A stretch of 6,954 bases of DNA from JAKZSU01 sp047517485 (GTDB lineage: Bacteria; Pseudomonadota; Alphaproteobacteria; UBA7887): the NCBI GenBank assembly GCA_047517485.1, contig JAKZSU010000119.1, positions 1-6,954 on the forward strand, in the 5' to 3' direction. Under the pieces are notes generated by a model, which did not search any database, was not told the DNA's origin, and saw only the letters and a program-made list of their open reading frames with translations. The position numbers were made by a program, and so were the translations under genes. Position 1 is the first letter of the stretch. Each line of letters starts with the position of its first letter. Below are positions 1 to 6,900 of this stretch, piece by piece.

Positions 1-59
1 CGCTCTTCCAGGTCTACGTAGCTGAATAAATTGCCACTGCTTTGATCTCGACCCCGCAT
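1..59 (-). CDS. IS5-like transposase, N-terminal fragment cut by window edge
   Basis: Reading leftward from an ATG at 59-57, the minus strand encodes about 19 residues beginning MRGRDQSSGNLFSYVDLEE. The pattern MRG-x-D-x(4)-LFSYVDLE is the characteristic start of a large group of DDE transposases usually labelled IS5/IS4-family, in which it is followed by a DUF772-type N-terminal domain (outside this window). The start is chosen because a strong Shine-Dalgarno sequence, GGAGG (minus strand, 69-65), sits 5 nt upstream. An in-frame ATG at 71-69 overlaps that site and is less likely. Whether the gene is intact cannot be seen. It would catalyse cut-and-paste or copy movement of its own element and has no functional tie to the neighbouring dehydrogenase. 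Confidence 0.75.
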   Translation of the reverse strand, partial: MRGRDQSSGNLFSYVDLEE

Positions 60-96
60 GCCATCCTCCATCACTCGAAGGAATCACAGAATCATG

Positions 97-1242
97 TCAC
101 AACTGCAAATGCGAGGACTTTTTCAGCAGCCTGCTAGAGCAGGTGGTTGTGGCAACGGGTCGTCGTATGTCGGCACGAATTCCTTCGTCGAGAGGTGTCT
201 GGCGAGGCGGTGGGTCACGGCGCAAGCGTGCCTCGGCCAAGCGATCGGCGACGATGTTGGTCGGCACGCCGTCCTCGTCGGAGCGGCGGAAGATCGAGGT
301 CAAGGTATCGGCGATACCCGCGACTTCGTCGAGCACCCGGCGCTGGTCATATTCGGGCCCCTCGTGGGCGACATCGATCAGGCCGCCGGCGTTGATCACA
401 TAGTCCGGCGCGTAAAGAACGCCGCGCTCGCGCAGACGCGCGCCATGGCGCTTTTCGGCGAGTTGGTTGTTGGCGGCGCCGGCGACGATCGGCGCGGCCA
501 GTTCGATGATCGTCTGGTCGTTGAGAATTCCGCCGAGCGCGCACGGCGCGAAAATGTCGGCGGCGACGCGATGGATGGTGTCGGTCGCCACGACTTTGGC
601 GCCAAACTCGTTTGCCGCGCTATTGGCGGCGGCCTCGTTGGGGTCGGCGACGACGAGCCGGGCGCCGGCCTCGGTAAGATAGCGACACAAGCGCATGCCG
701 ACGTTTCCCACCCCTTGGACCGCGACGCGAAGACCGTTGAGATCGTCCCGTTCCAACGCGTTCCGCACCGCTGCCCGTAAGCCGACGAAGACGCCGAACG
801 CGGTTGCCGGACACTGTTCGCCGGCGGCATTGGTAAAGCCGTGCGCATAACGCGTCTCGCGGCGCAGCACCGCCATGTCGGCGACCGACGTCCCGACATC
901 CTCGGCGGTTTGGTAGCGCCCGCCCAGGGATTCGACGAAGCGGCCCATGGCGAGCAGCAAGTCGATGGATTTGTCGTCGCGGGGATGCCCGATGATCACC
1001 GATTTTCCACCGCCGAAATCGAGGCCGGCAACCGCCGCCTTGTAGGTCATGCCCCGGGACAGGCGCAACACGTCGTCGATCGCGTCCTGTTCGCTGGCAT
1101 AGGGCCACATGCGGCAGCCGCCGAGGGCCGGGCCGGGCGTGGTGGAATGTATCGCGATATAGGCGGTCAGGCCGCTGACCGGGTCGCGGCAACAGACGGT
1201 CTGTTCGTGGTCGTCGAAGTAAGGCGAGTCGAGTATTGCCAT
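97..1242 (-). CDS. Glu/Leu/Phe/Val dehydrogenase (leucine dehydrogenase-like), 3' end altered by IS
   Basis: A 381-residue cytosolic enzyme expected to interconvert a branched-chain or related L-amino acid and its 2-oxo acid, with NAD+ and ammonia. It aligns from memory almost without gaps to Bacillus leucine dehydrogenase. The glycine-rich substrate region LGGCRMW is at 40-46, the Lys pair at K68 (RGMTYK) and K80 (GGGK), and the TAEDVG motif with catalytic Asp at D115. A Rossmann fold follows with GVGNVG at 177-182 and an acidic residue (D200) at the end of the next strand, which favours NAD+. Further motifs are FAPCALGG 231-238, AANNQL 256-261 and APDYVINAGG 278-287. The conserved core ends near residue 342. 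Residues from about 370 to 381 and the stop are encoded by the IS terminal repeat, so the native C-terminus has been lost or replaced. The start is supported by GAGGGG (minus strand, 1255-1250), 7 nt upstream. Exact substrate (Leu, Val or Phe) cannot be told from sequence. The gene is divergent from the amidohydrolase. Confidence 0.93.
   Translation of the reverse strand: MAILDSPYFDDHEQTVCCRDPVSGLTAYIAIHSTTPGPALGGCRMWPYASEQDAIDDVLRLSRGMTYKAAVAGLDFGGGKSVIIGHPRDDKSIDLLLAMGRFVESLGGRYQTAEDVGTSVADMAVLRRETRYAHGFTNAAGEQCPATAFGVFVGLRAAVRNALERDDLNGLRVAVQGVGNVGMRLCRYLTEAGARLVVADPNEAAANSAANEFGAKVVATDTIHRVAADIFAPCALGGILNDQTIIELAAPIVAGAANNQLAEKRHGARLRERGVLYAPDYVINAGGLIDVAHEGPEYDQRRVLDEVAGIADTLTSIFRRSDEDGVPTNIVADRLAEARLRRDPPPRQTPLDEGIRADIRRPVATTTCSSRLLKKSSHLQL
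115..137. repeat. Probable terminal inverted repeat of the IS
   Basis: The sequence GGACTTTTTCAGCAGCCTGC followed by TAG resembles terminal repeats of IS elements that carry this transposase type. It lies outside the transposase start, as expected for the left or right tip of an element. Only one copy is in the window, so the inverted partner cannot be confirmed. The outer bases form a 14-bp palindrome with the flank (CCTGCT-AG-AGCAGG, 130-143) that spans the junction. Confidence 0.65.
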
Positions 1243-1249
1243 CGGAAAT

Positions 1250-1255
1250 CCCCTC
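1250..1255 (-). promoter_or_regulatory. Ribosome binding site of the dehydrogenase
   Basis: GAGGGG on the minus strand lies 7 nt before the ATG at 1242-1240. It fixes this ATG as the start and agrees with the alignment of the N-terminus to leucine dehydrogenases. Confidence 0.7.
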
Positions 1256-1279
1256 TAGCATTGTCCCGTCCCGCGTGGT

Positions 1280-1307
1280 CTGACTGGGCGTTTCTTCCCA
1301 CCATAAA
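1280..1307 (+). promoter_or_regulatory. Candidate sigma70-type promoter for the amidohydrolase
   Basis: In the 131-bp divergent gap, CTGACT (1280-1285) and CATAAA (1302-1307) each match four of six consensus bases and are spaced 16 bp apart. This AT-richer patch is the only one in the gap. It would place the transcript start about 60 nt before the amidohydrolase ATG. No clear promoter was found for the opposite strand. This is a motif match only. Confidence 0.25.
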
Positions 1308-1360
1308 TTGGATCGGTAAGGCGCCGCGCCAAGAGGCATCTCGCGAAGCGCGCCGAACGC

Positions 1361-1365
1361 AGGAG
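1361..1365 (+). promoter_or_regulatory. Ribosome binding site of the amidohydrolase
   Basis: AGGAG lies 8 nt before the ATG at 1374 and supports that start over downstream in-frame ATG codons. Confidence 0.65.
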
Positions 1366-1373
1366 CACGAACG

Positions 1374-2414
1374 ATGGCGGACGATCAAACGATTACCGAA
1401 AAGCGGTCATGGGTGGCCCGCATGGCGGCGCGCGACGATTGGCTTGCGCTGGTCGACGAGCCGATTCTCGATCCCAGTCGCGAAATCGTCGATCCGCATC
1501 ACCACCTGTGGGACCGCGGCGGCTCGACCTATCTGCTCGACGAGCTTTGGGCGGATACCGGGTCCGGCCACAACGTCGTCGAGACCCTGTTCGTCGAATG
1601 CCGGGCGAATTACCTGACGGACGGCCCGGCGCATCTACGCCCGATCGGCGAGACCAAATTCGTCGTCGAGATCGCCGAGGCCTCGGCGCGGGGTGACGGC
1701 GGCGCGACAATCGCCGGGATCGTCGCCCACGCCGATTTGCGTGGCGCGGACCTCGACGAGGTGCTGGACGCGCACGCGGACGCGGGACGCGAATTATTCC
1801 GCGGCATCCGGCACAGCGGCGCCCATGACCCCAATCCCGAAGCCCTGCGCATCGCCGGGCGCGCGCCGGTTGACCTTTATAAGGACGAGGCCTATCGCGC
1901 CGGTGTGGCACGGCTCGGCGAACGCGGTTTGAGTTTCGATACCTGGCACTTTCATCATCAGAACATGGCGTTTCGCGACCTCGCCGAGGCGGTCCCCGGC
2001 ACCACCATGGTCCTCGACCATTTCGGCACGCCGCTCGGGGTCGGCGCGTATGCCGGCCGCCGCGCGGAGATCTTCGCCGCCTGGAAAGACGATATCGCCG
2101 CCATTGCCGAATGCCCGAACGTCCACGCCAAGCTCGGCGGGCTGGCGATGCCCGACAACGGATTTGGCTGGCACGAACGGGACGTACCGCCGAGTTCGGA
2201 CGAGTTCGCCGCGGCGCAGGCGCCCTACTATCATCATGCGATCGACTGCTTCGGGCCGGCGCGCTGCCTGTTCGAAAGCAACTTTCCCGTCGACCGGATC
2301 ACCATCGGTTATCCGGTGCTGTGGAACGGCCTGAAGAAGATCGCCGCCCGATACGACAACGCGGCACAAGACGCAATGTTCGCCGGCACCGCGCGGAAAG
2401 TTTACCGGCTTTGA
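1374..2414 (+). CDS. Amidohydrolase family protein (Amidohydrolase_2 / COG3618-type TIM-barrel hydrolase)
   Basis: A 346-residue soluble protein with no signal peptide. The first barrel strand carries the family signature IVDPHHHLWD (38-47), with D40, H42 and H44 forming the D-x-H-x-H metal or active-site motif. Later landmarks are AGIVAHADLRG (114-124), FRGIRHSG (142-149), SFDTWHFHHQ (187-196), VLDHFGTPLG (213-222), KLGGLAMPDNGFGWHERD (253-270) and FESNFPVDR (300-308). The family includes lactonases (for example L-rhamnono-1,4-lactonase and 2-pyrone-4,6-dicarboxylate lactonase) and other hydrolases, so a C-O or C-N hydrolysis is expected, but the substrate cannot be assigned. The position that is often Asp in the last-strand motif (GSDWP in many relatives) is Asn303. 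This variant also occurs in relatives I recall, which may bind metal weakly or not at all. Length is close to the family norm. The gene is transcribed away from the dehydrogenase and stops 95 bp before the pump operon. Confidence 0.88.
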   Translation: MADDQTITEKRSWVARMAARDDWLALVDEPILDPSREIVDPHHHLWDRGGSTYLLDELWADTGSGHNVVETLFVECRANYLTDGPAHLRPIGETKFVVEIAEASARGDGGATIAGIVAHADLRGADLDEVLDAHADAGRELFRGIRHSGAHDPNPEALRIAGRAPVDLYKDEAYRAGVARLGERGLSFDTWHFHHQNMAFRDLAEAVPGTTMVLDHFGTPLGVGAYAGRRAEIFAAWKDDIAAIAECPNVHAKLGGLAMPDNGFGWHERDVPPSSDEFAAAQAPYYHHAIDCFGPARCLFESNFPVDRITIGYPVLWNGLKKIAARYDNAAQDAMFAGTARKVYRL

Positions 2415-2420
2415 GGACCG

Positions 2421-2487
2421 CGAGACGGCCGCACCAAGTGACTCGACCGCCAGTTCACGTCTAGTATCCCGATCCCGGCCCGTCTCG
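2421..2487. repeat. Inverted repeat pair enclosing the upstream region of the efflux operon
   Basis: CGAGACGG (2421-2428) is exactly complementary to CCGTCTCG (2480-2487). Two further base pairs are possible inward if one C bulges. The arms are about 51 bp apart and enclose both a smaller dyad (2438-2458) and the candidate promoter. No run of T follows, so this is not a typical intrinsic terminator for the amidohydrolase. It could be a long hairpin in read-through RNA or simply chance. Confidence 0.4.
2438..2467 (+). promoter_or_regulatory. Candidate promoter with overlapping operator-like dyad for the efflux operon
   Basis: GTGACT (2438-2443, four of six matches to the -35 consensus) and TAGTAT (2462-2467, four of six to the -10) are separated by 18 bp. 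The -35 element is also the left arm of an interrupted dyad, GTGACT-N8-AGTTCAC (2438-2458), perfect apart from one missing A. A repressor bound there would cover the promoter, which is a common arrangement for RND pump operons. No regulator gene is in the window. Confidence 0.3.
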
Positions 2488-2497
2488 GCGCCGGTTT

Positions 2498-2505
2498 GGG
2501 AGGGG
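2498..2505 (+). promoter_or_regulatory. Ribosome binding site deciding a GTG start
   Basis: GGGAGGGG precedes GTG at 2510 by 4 nt (GGAGG core by 6 nt). This start gives a full signal peptide, whereas the next in-frame ATG codons lie far inside the mature protein. The GTG is therefore preferred. Confidence 0.7.
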
Positions 2506-2509
2506 ATTC

Positions 2510-3601
2510 GTGACGTTTGCGCGCTGGTTGGTTGCTGGGCTCGTGGTCGCGTTGTTGGCGACGGCGCCGGCGCGCGCCCAGGATGGGGTGCCGGTGGTGG
2601 TGGTCAGTCCGACACCGGCGCTAGGTGGATTGCCGCTGCGGCTCAGCGGCACGGTAACGCCCGAGCGCTTCGCCGCGCTGTCGCCGCGGGTCGATGGTCT
2701 GGTGATCGCGGCGGACGCCGATGAAGGCCATGTGGCGAAGAAGGGCGATGTCTTGGTCATGCTCGACACTACCCTGGCCAAAATCGAACTCGCCGGAACC
2801 AGTGCCCGGTTGGCCGAGGCGCGCGCCCAGCTGGACGAATCGCGGCGGATGCTCGCCGAAGCCGAGAGGCTGGGCGATAATATTCCCCAATCGACCCGGC
2901 AAACCCGCGGCGCCGTGGTCCGCATTGCCACCGCGGTAGTCGCCCGGCTCGCGGCCGAGCATCACTATCAGGTCGAATTGGTCGATCGCCATGCGGTGTT
3001 GGCGCCGTTTGACGGCGTCGTGGTCGACAAACTGACCGAAGTCGGGGAGTGGGCTGAGTCGGGGCGTCCGGTGCTCGAATTTCTCGCCACCGACCGGCTT
3101 CGCCTCGATGTCCAGGTGCCGCAGGCCTATTACCCGATGATCAGCCGCGCCTCCTCGGCGATGGTGCGCATCGATGCCTTTCCCGATGACTTGTTTACCG
3201 GCCAGGTGTTGGCGGTGGTGCCGGCCAGCGATCCCGACGCGCGCACTTTTTTGGTCCGCTTGCTGCTCGATAATCCGTCCGACGAAGTGATCTCCGGGAT
3301 GTCCGCCGAAGCGAGTTTCACGGTTTCAGACGGCGTCGCGGTGGTCGAGATCCCACGCGACGCGGTGGTGCGTTATCCCGACGGCAGCACCAGCGTATGG
3401 GTGGTCGAGGAGACCGCCGACGGCGTCGCCGCCCACGAGCGCCAGGTGGTGCTGGGCCGCGCCTTGGGCGAGATGGTGAAAGTCATCGACGGGCTGGACG
3501 CGACGATGCCGGTGGTGGTGCGCGGCAACGAAAGCCTCGACGACGGCGCGGCGGTTCGCCTGGTCGAGCGCCTCCCCGAACGCAACGGGTCCGGCGAGTA
3601 G
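2510..3601 (+). CDS. RND efflux system periplasmic adaptor (HlyD/MFP family)
   Basis: A 363-residue exported protein that would bridge the RND permease to an outer-membrane channel. Residues 1-23 form a Sec signal peptide: R5, hydrophobic core at about 7-19, and ARA before Q24. There is no lipobox Cys, so it is not a lipoprotein, unlike AcrA. The first half of the barrel-sandwich (lipoyl) domain is at 41-88 (LSGTVTPERFAALSPRVDG, then DEGHVAKKGDVLVMLD). A short alpha-hairpin follows at about 89-155, rich in Ala, Arg and Glu. The returning lipoyl half is VLAPFDGVVVDKLTEVGEWAESG (163-185). The beta-barrel spans about 195-272, with SGMSAEASF at 262-270, and the membrane-proximal domain about 275-353. 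Start choice rests on the ribosome binding site and signal peptide. Its stop is 9 nt before the permease start, so the two are almost certainly co-translated. Export substrate unknown. Confidence 0.92.
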   Translation: MTFARWLVAGLVVALLATAPARAQDGVPVVVVSPTPALGGLPLRLSGTVTPERFAALSPRVDGLVIAADADEGHVAKKGDVLVMLDTTLAKIELAGTSARLAEARAQLDESRRMLAEAERLGDNIPQSTRQTRGAVVRIATAVVARLAAEHHYQVELVDRHAVLAPFDGVVVDKLTEVGEWAESGRPVLEFLATDRLRLDVQVPQAYYPMISRASSAMVRIDAFPDDLFTGQVLAVVPASDPDARTFLVRLLLDNPSDEVISGMSAEASFTVSDGVAVVEIPRDAVVRYPDGSTSVWVVEETADGVAAHERQVVLGRALGEMVKVIDGLDATMPVVVRGNESLDDGAAVRLVERLPERNGSGE

Positions 3602-3610
3602 CGAGTCGGC

Positions 3611-6600
3611 ATGTTCGAGGGCGCGATCAAATATGGCACCCAGCTTACCGTGATCGTGCTCACTATCTGTGTGATCGGGATTATGTGTGCCCAGCGCCTG
3701 CCGGTACAGATGATCCCCGATCTCGAGGTTCGCACGATCACCGTCAACACCTCATGGCCCGGCGCCACGCCGCAAGACGTCGAGAAAGAGATCCTCATCC
3801 AGCAGGAAGATTACCTGCGCACCTTGTCCGGTCTCCAGCGGATAATCTCGACCGCCAATATGGGCGCGGCGAGAATTCGGCTGGAATTTCCGTTCGGCAC
3901 CGACATCAACCAAGCGCTGATCAAGGTCAACAATGCGCTTTCCCAGGTCCCGTCGTATCCTGAGAATGTCGACGAGCCGAGGCTTTACGCGTCGTCGTTT
4001 TCGTCGAACGCGTTCATGTTCTTCCGCATCCAGCCGCTGCCGGGCTATCCGGTGGAACTCGATATGGTGCGGATGCGCGATTACATCGACGACAATGTGC
4101 GCCCGCGCATGGAGCGCGTTCCGGGGGTCTCCAGCGTGTCGGTGGTCGGCGGCGCCGAGCGCCAGGTGCAGATTCGCATTGACCCCAACAAGCTGGCCGC
4201 CGCGGGCATCACGCTCGCCGACGTGCGGCGCTTGATCCGCGAGCGCAATCGCGACTTTTCCGCCGGCGATCTCGATGCCGGCAAGCGACGCTATCTGCTG
4301 CGCACCGTCGGTCGCTTCGAAACAGTGGAGGAGTTGGAGACCGTAATCCTTGCGCGCCGCGGCGACTCGATTATCCGCCTCGGTGATGTCGCGACGGTAT
4401 CGCTGGAAACCTTCGAGATTCGCCGCGAAGCGTACGTCGATGGCGAGCCCACGATCAACATGTTCGTGCGCAAGGAAGTCGGCTCGAATGTCATCGCCAT
4501 CAAGGAGGCGATGATGCCACTGGTCGATGAGCTCAATCGCGAGGTGCTGGCGCCGGCGCGGGTGGTGATGACCCCGATCAGCGATGACGTGCGATACGTC
4601 CAGGCCTCGGTGGCCAATGTATGGCGCAATCTGGCGATCGGTTCACTGTTGGCGACGATTGTCATGTGGCTGTTCCTGCGCTCGCTGCCGGCGACCATTA
4701 TCGGGGTCATCGGTATTCCGGTGTGCACCATCGCCGCTTTCATCGGCCTGTTCATCTTCGGGCGCACGATCAACGTGATATCGCTCGCCGGGGTCGCGTT
4801 CGCCATCGGCATGACATTGGATAACTCGATCGTTGTGCTGGAAAGCATCGAGCGCTACCGGCGCCAGGGCCTGGAAGGGGCCGCGGCCTCGCTCGCCGGG
4901 GTGCGCCGGGTATGGCCGGCGGTGCTCGCCTCGACGCTCACCACGGTGTTGGTGTTCGCGCCGATCCTGTTCATCGAGGAGGAAGCCGGGCAGTTGTTTT
5001 CCGACATCGCGATCGCGATTTCCGGGGCGATTATCGCCTCGATGTTTATCGCGATTACCGTGGTGCCGTCCGCCGCCGCGCACTTCCGTCTGTCGCGCGA
5101 GGGGACTTGGCGCGACCCGCTCGACTGGTTCGGCATCGGCTTCCGCGTCGCCGTGGTCGGGTCGATCGGCTGGCTGGTCCGCGGCCGGGTGCGCGCCGCG
5201 GCGGTTTCGCTTGGGGTCCTCATCGGCGCCGCCTGGGTGATCGTCGCGCTGACCCCGCCGGCGGAATATCTGCCCGAGGGCGAGGAAGCCAAGACGTTTT
5301 CGGTGATGATCGCGCCGGCCGGCTACAACCTGGCGGAAATGTCCGATATCGCCAAAACGCTGCACCGCGACTTCGTGCCCTATGTCGGCCTCGATCCAAC
5401 GCTCTATACGGAAGGCGAGTCCGACGTGCCGGCGATGGAATGGATCGTTACCTTCGTTAATTCCAAGCGCGTGTTCATGATCGCCGAGACCACCGACCCC
5501 GCGCAAATCGACGATTTGATGAAGATCTTCAACACCCGCTTTCGCGAGTTTCCCGGAATGCGCGGATTTTCCTCACGCGGCTCGATCATCTCGAGCAACG
5601 ACGGCGGCTCGCGCAGTGTCAATCTCGATATCGCCGGGGCCAGTCTGGAGGACATCTACCAGGTGGCGAACGCGGCCTACCGGCGTGCCAACGAGGTGTT
5701 CGACGAGCCGCACATCGACTCCGACCCGCGCAGCCTGGTGCTCGCGCAGCCGCTGATCGAGCTGCGGCCGAAATGGACCCGCGCCGCCGAACTTGGCTTC
5801 TCCGCCCAGGAGCTCGGCTTTGCCGTCGCCGCGTTGACCGACGGCGCCTATGTCGGAGAATTCCTGCTCGACGGCGACCGCATCGACATTTTCATGTACG
5901 GCTCGGGCGCCGCCGATACCACGCTCGCGAACTTGCCGGGCCTGCCGCTCTATTCGCCGGAAGAAGGCATCGTGCCGCTCGGCGCGGTCGCCGAGCTGGT
6001 CGAGCGGGTCGACACCGATACCCTGCGCCGGCTCGACGGCAGGCGCACGGTCAGCGTCAACATTATCCCGCCCAAGACGGTGGCGCTGGAGACCGCGGTC
6101 GGCATCGTCGAAGAAGACGTGGTGGCGCATTTGCGGCGCACCGGTCAAGTTCCCGCCGGGGTCAGCATCGATATCTCGGGCGCCAGCGATCAGCTGGAGA
6201 CCACGCGCAAGGCGTTGTTTGGTAATATCCTGGTGGCGCTGATCCTATCGTATCTATTGCTGGTGGCAATCTTTAGCCACTGGGGATTTCCGTTCATTAT
6301 CATGACCTCGGTACCGCTGGGGGTCGCCGGCGGCATCGTCGGACTGTGGTTGCTCAACAATTCCGGCGCCCTGCTCGCCGAATTCGGTATCGCCTTCAGC
6401 CATCAGCCGTTCGACATGATCACCATGCTCGGATTCGTCATTCTGTTGGGCACGGTGGTCAACAACCCGATCCTGCTGGTCGACCAAACGATCCACAATA
6501 TCCGCGATGACCGGATGGCGCCCGAGGACGCGGTCAAGCAGGCGCTTAGCGTTCGCCTGCGGCCGATGATGATGTCGACGGTGACCACCGTGTTCGGCAT

Positions 6601-6781
6601 TCTGCCGCTGGTGGTGATTCCGGGCGCCGGCACCGAGCTCTATCGCGGCGTCGGCGCGATCGTGCTGTTCGGCCTGCTGTTCGCCACCTTCGTCACCATC
6701 GTCTTCCTGCCGCCGCTGCTGACCATCGTATTGCGGGTTGGCGCCGCGTTCCGCCAGGGCTCGGGAGAACAGGTACTTTAA
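3611..6781 (+). CDS. RND family efflux transporter permease subunit
   Basis: A 1056-residue inner-membrane antiporter of AcrB size that exports a compound using the proton gradient. Predicted membrane helices: TM1 9-29, then a large periplasmic loop to about 338, TM2 339-357, TM3 361-382, TM4 387-409, TM5 436-457, TM6 464-487, TM7 528-547, a second periplasmic loop to about 868, TM8 869-889, TM9 892-914, TM10 935-957, TM11 984-1004, TM12 1013-1036. Porter-domain hallmarks include SWPGATPQDVEKE (48-60) and RDFSAGDLDAGKRRYLLRT (214-232). In TM4 the relay motif is LDNS: D404 matches AcrB D407, but the D408 position is N405. In TM10 the AcrB K940 position is N951 (VVNNPILLVD), and the T978 position is S989. 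Such single-Asp relays occur in other RND subgroups, so the protein looks functional. A weak GCGAG at 3602 region precedes the ATG; coupling to the adaptor, 9 nt upstream, probably drives translation. No outer-membrane partner gene follows. Drug, lipid or metal specificity cannot be inferred. Confidence 0.95.
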   Translation: MFEGAIKYGTQLTVIVLTICVIGIMCAQRLPVQMIPDLEVRTITVNTSWPGATPQDVEKEILIQQEDYLRTLSGLQRIISTANMGAARIRLEFPFGTDINQALIKVNNALSQVPSYPENVDEPRLYASSFSSNAFMFFRIQPLPGYPVELDMVRMRDYIDDNVRPRMERVPGVSSVSVVGGAERQVQIRIDPNKLAAAGITLADVRRLIRERNRDFSAGDLDAGKRRYLLRTVGRFETVEELETVILARRGDSIIRLGDVATVSLETFEIRREAYVDGEPTINMFVRKEVGSNVIAIKEAMMPLVDELNREVLAPARVVMTPISDDVRYVQASVANVWRNLAIGSLLATIVMWLFLRSLPATIIGVIGIPVCTIAAFIGLFIFGRTINVISLAGVAFAIGMTLDNSIVVLESIERYRRQGLEGAAASLAGVRRVWPAVLASTLTTVLVFAPILFIEEEAGQLFSDIAIAISGAIIASMFIAITVVPSAAAHFRLSREGTWRDPLDWFGIGFRVAVVGSIGWLVRGRVRAAAVSLGVLIGAAWVIVALTPPAEYLPEGEEAKTFSVMIAPAGYNLAEMSDIAKTLHRDFVPYVGLDPTLYTEGESDVPAMEWIVTFVNSKRVFMIAETTDPAQIDDLMKIFNTRFREFPGMRGFSSRGSIISSNDGGSRSVNLDIAGASLEDIYQVANAAYRRANEVFDEPHIDSDPRSLVLAQPLIELRPKWTRAAELGFSAQELGFAVAALTDGAYVGEFLLDGDRIDIFMYGSGAADTTLANLPGLPLYSPEEGIVPLGAVAELVERVDTDTLRRLDGRRTVSVNIIPPKTVALETAVGIVEEDVVAHLRRTGQVPAGVSIDISGASDQLETTRKALFGNILVALILSYLLLVAIFSHWGFPFIIMTSVPLGVAGGIVGLWLLNNSGALLAEFGIAFSHQPFDMITMLGFVILLGTVVNNPILLVDQTIHNIRDDRMAPEDAVKQALSVRLRPMMMSTVTTVFGILPLVVIPGAGTELYRGVGAIVLFGLLFATFVTIVFLPPLLTIVLRVGAAFRQGSGEQVL

Positions 6782-6900
6782 AGGGCGTTCATTCGCCGGC
6801 CAAGCTGTCCTCGCATAACAGCCCGTTGACGAAGTCGGCACTGGACACAAGCGGCCTGGTCTGATTCTTTGACGTTCTGATTTGACCGGGGGATTCGCTG
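6782..6900. other. Non-coding gap between pump gene and right-hand transposase
   Basis: No gene is supported here. GGCG-TTCATT-CGCC just after the pump stop (6784-6797) is a 4-bp stem without a T run and is not a convincing terminator. TCTGATT followed by TTGAC occurs twice (6860-6873 with two extra bases, and 6876-6886), an imperfect direct repeat. The outer tip of the right-hand insertion sequence should fall in this stretch, but with one end only I cannot place it. Confidence 0.5.
6888..6893 (+). promoter_or_regulatory. Ribosome binding site of the right-hand transposase
   Basis: GGGGGA lies 7 nt before ATG 6901. An in-frame TGA at 6883-6885 limits the reading frame upstream. The alternative ATG at 6907 has a longer, less favourable spacing of 13 nt. 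Confidence 0.5.

Larger units (their letters stand above)
1..137 (-). mobile_element. End of an IS5-like insertion sequence (partial, continues left of window)
   Basis: This stretch holds the transposase-start end of an insertion sequence; the rest lies beyond base 1. Two things support it: the transposase N-terminus encoded on the minus strand from base 59, and a terminal-repeat-like sequence at 115-137 of a type I recall from ends of IS elements carrying this transposase. About 55 bp of leader separates the two. The exact outer boundary is uncertain by a few bases: CTAG at 134-137 may be either the tip of the element or a 4-bp target duplication, since IS5-group elements prefer YTAR targets. 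The family assignment comes from memory of the protein N-terminus and is not verified by search. Confidence 0.75.

Noticed and set aside
58..780. Plus-strand open frame of 240 codons over the dehydrogenase
   Set aside because: It is antisense to a well-supported enzyme, has no recognisable domain, and starts inside the IS leader. GC-rich DNA commonly gives such open shadows.
2421..2487. Outer inverted repeat as an intrinsic terminator of the amidohydrolase
   Set aside because: The loop is about 51 nt and there is no T tract after the second arm, so a regulatory or chance origin is more likely.
4643..5506. Minus-strand open frame of 287 codons inside the RND permease gene
   Set aside because: Its composition is dominated by Arg, Gly, His and Asp, as expected for the antisense of membrane-helix codons. 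The sense strand is an unmistakable RND permease.
6784..6797. Possible terminator hairpin after the pump gene
   Set aside because: The stem is only 4 bp and no T run follows.
6254..6850. Minus-strand open frame of 198 codons over the end of the pump gene
   Set aside because: It is antisense to TM8-TM12, low-complexity and rich in Gln, His and Asp, with no family resemblance.
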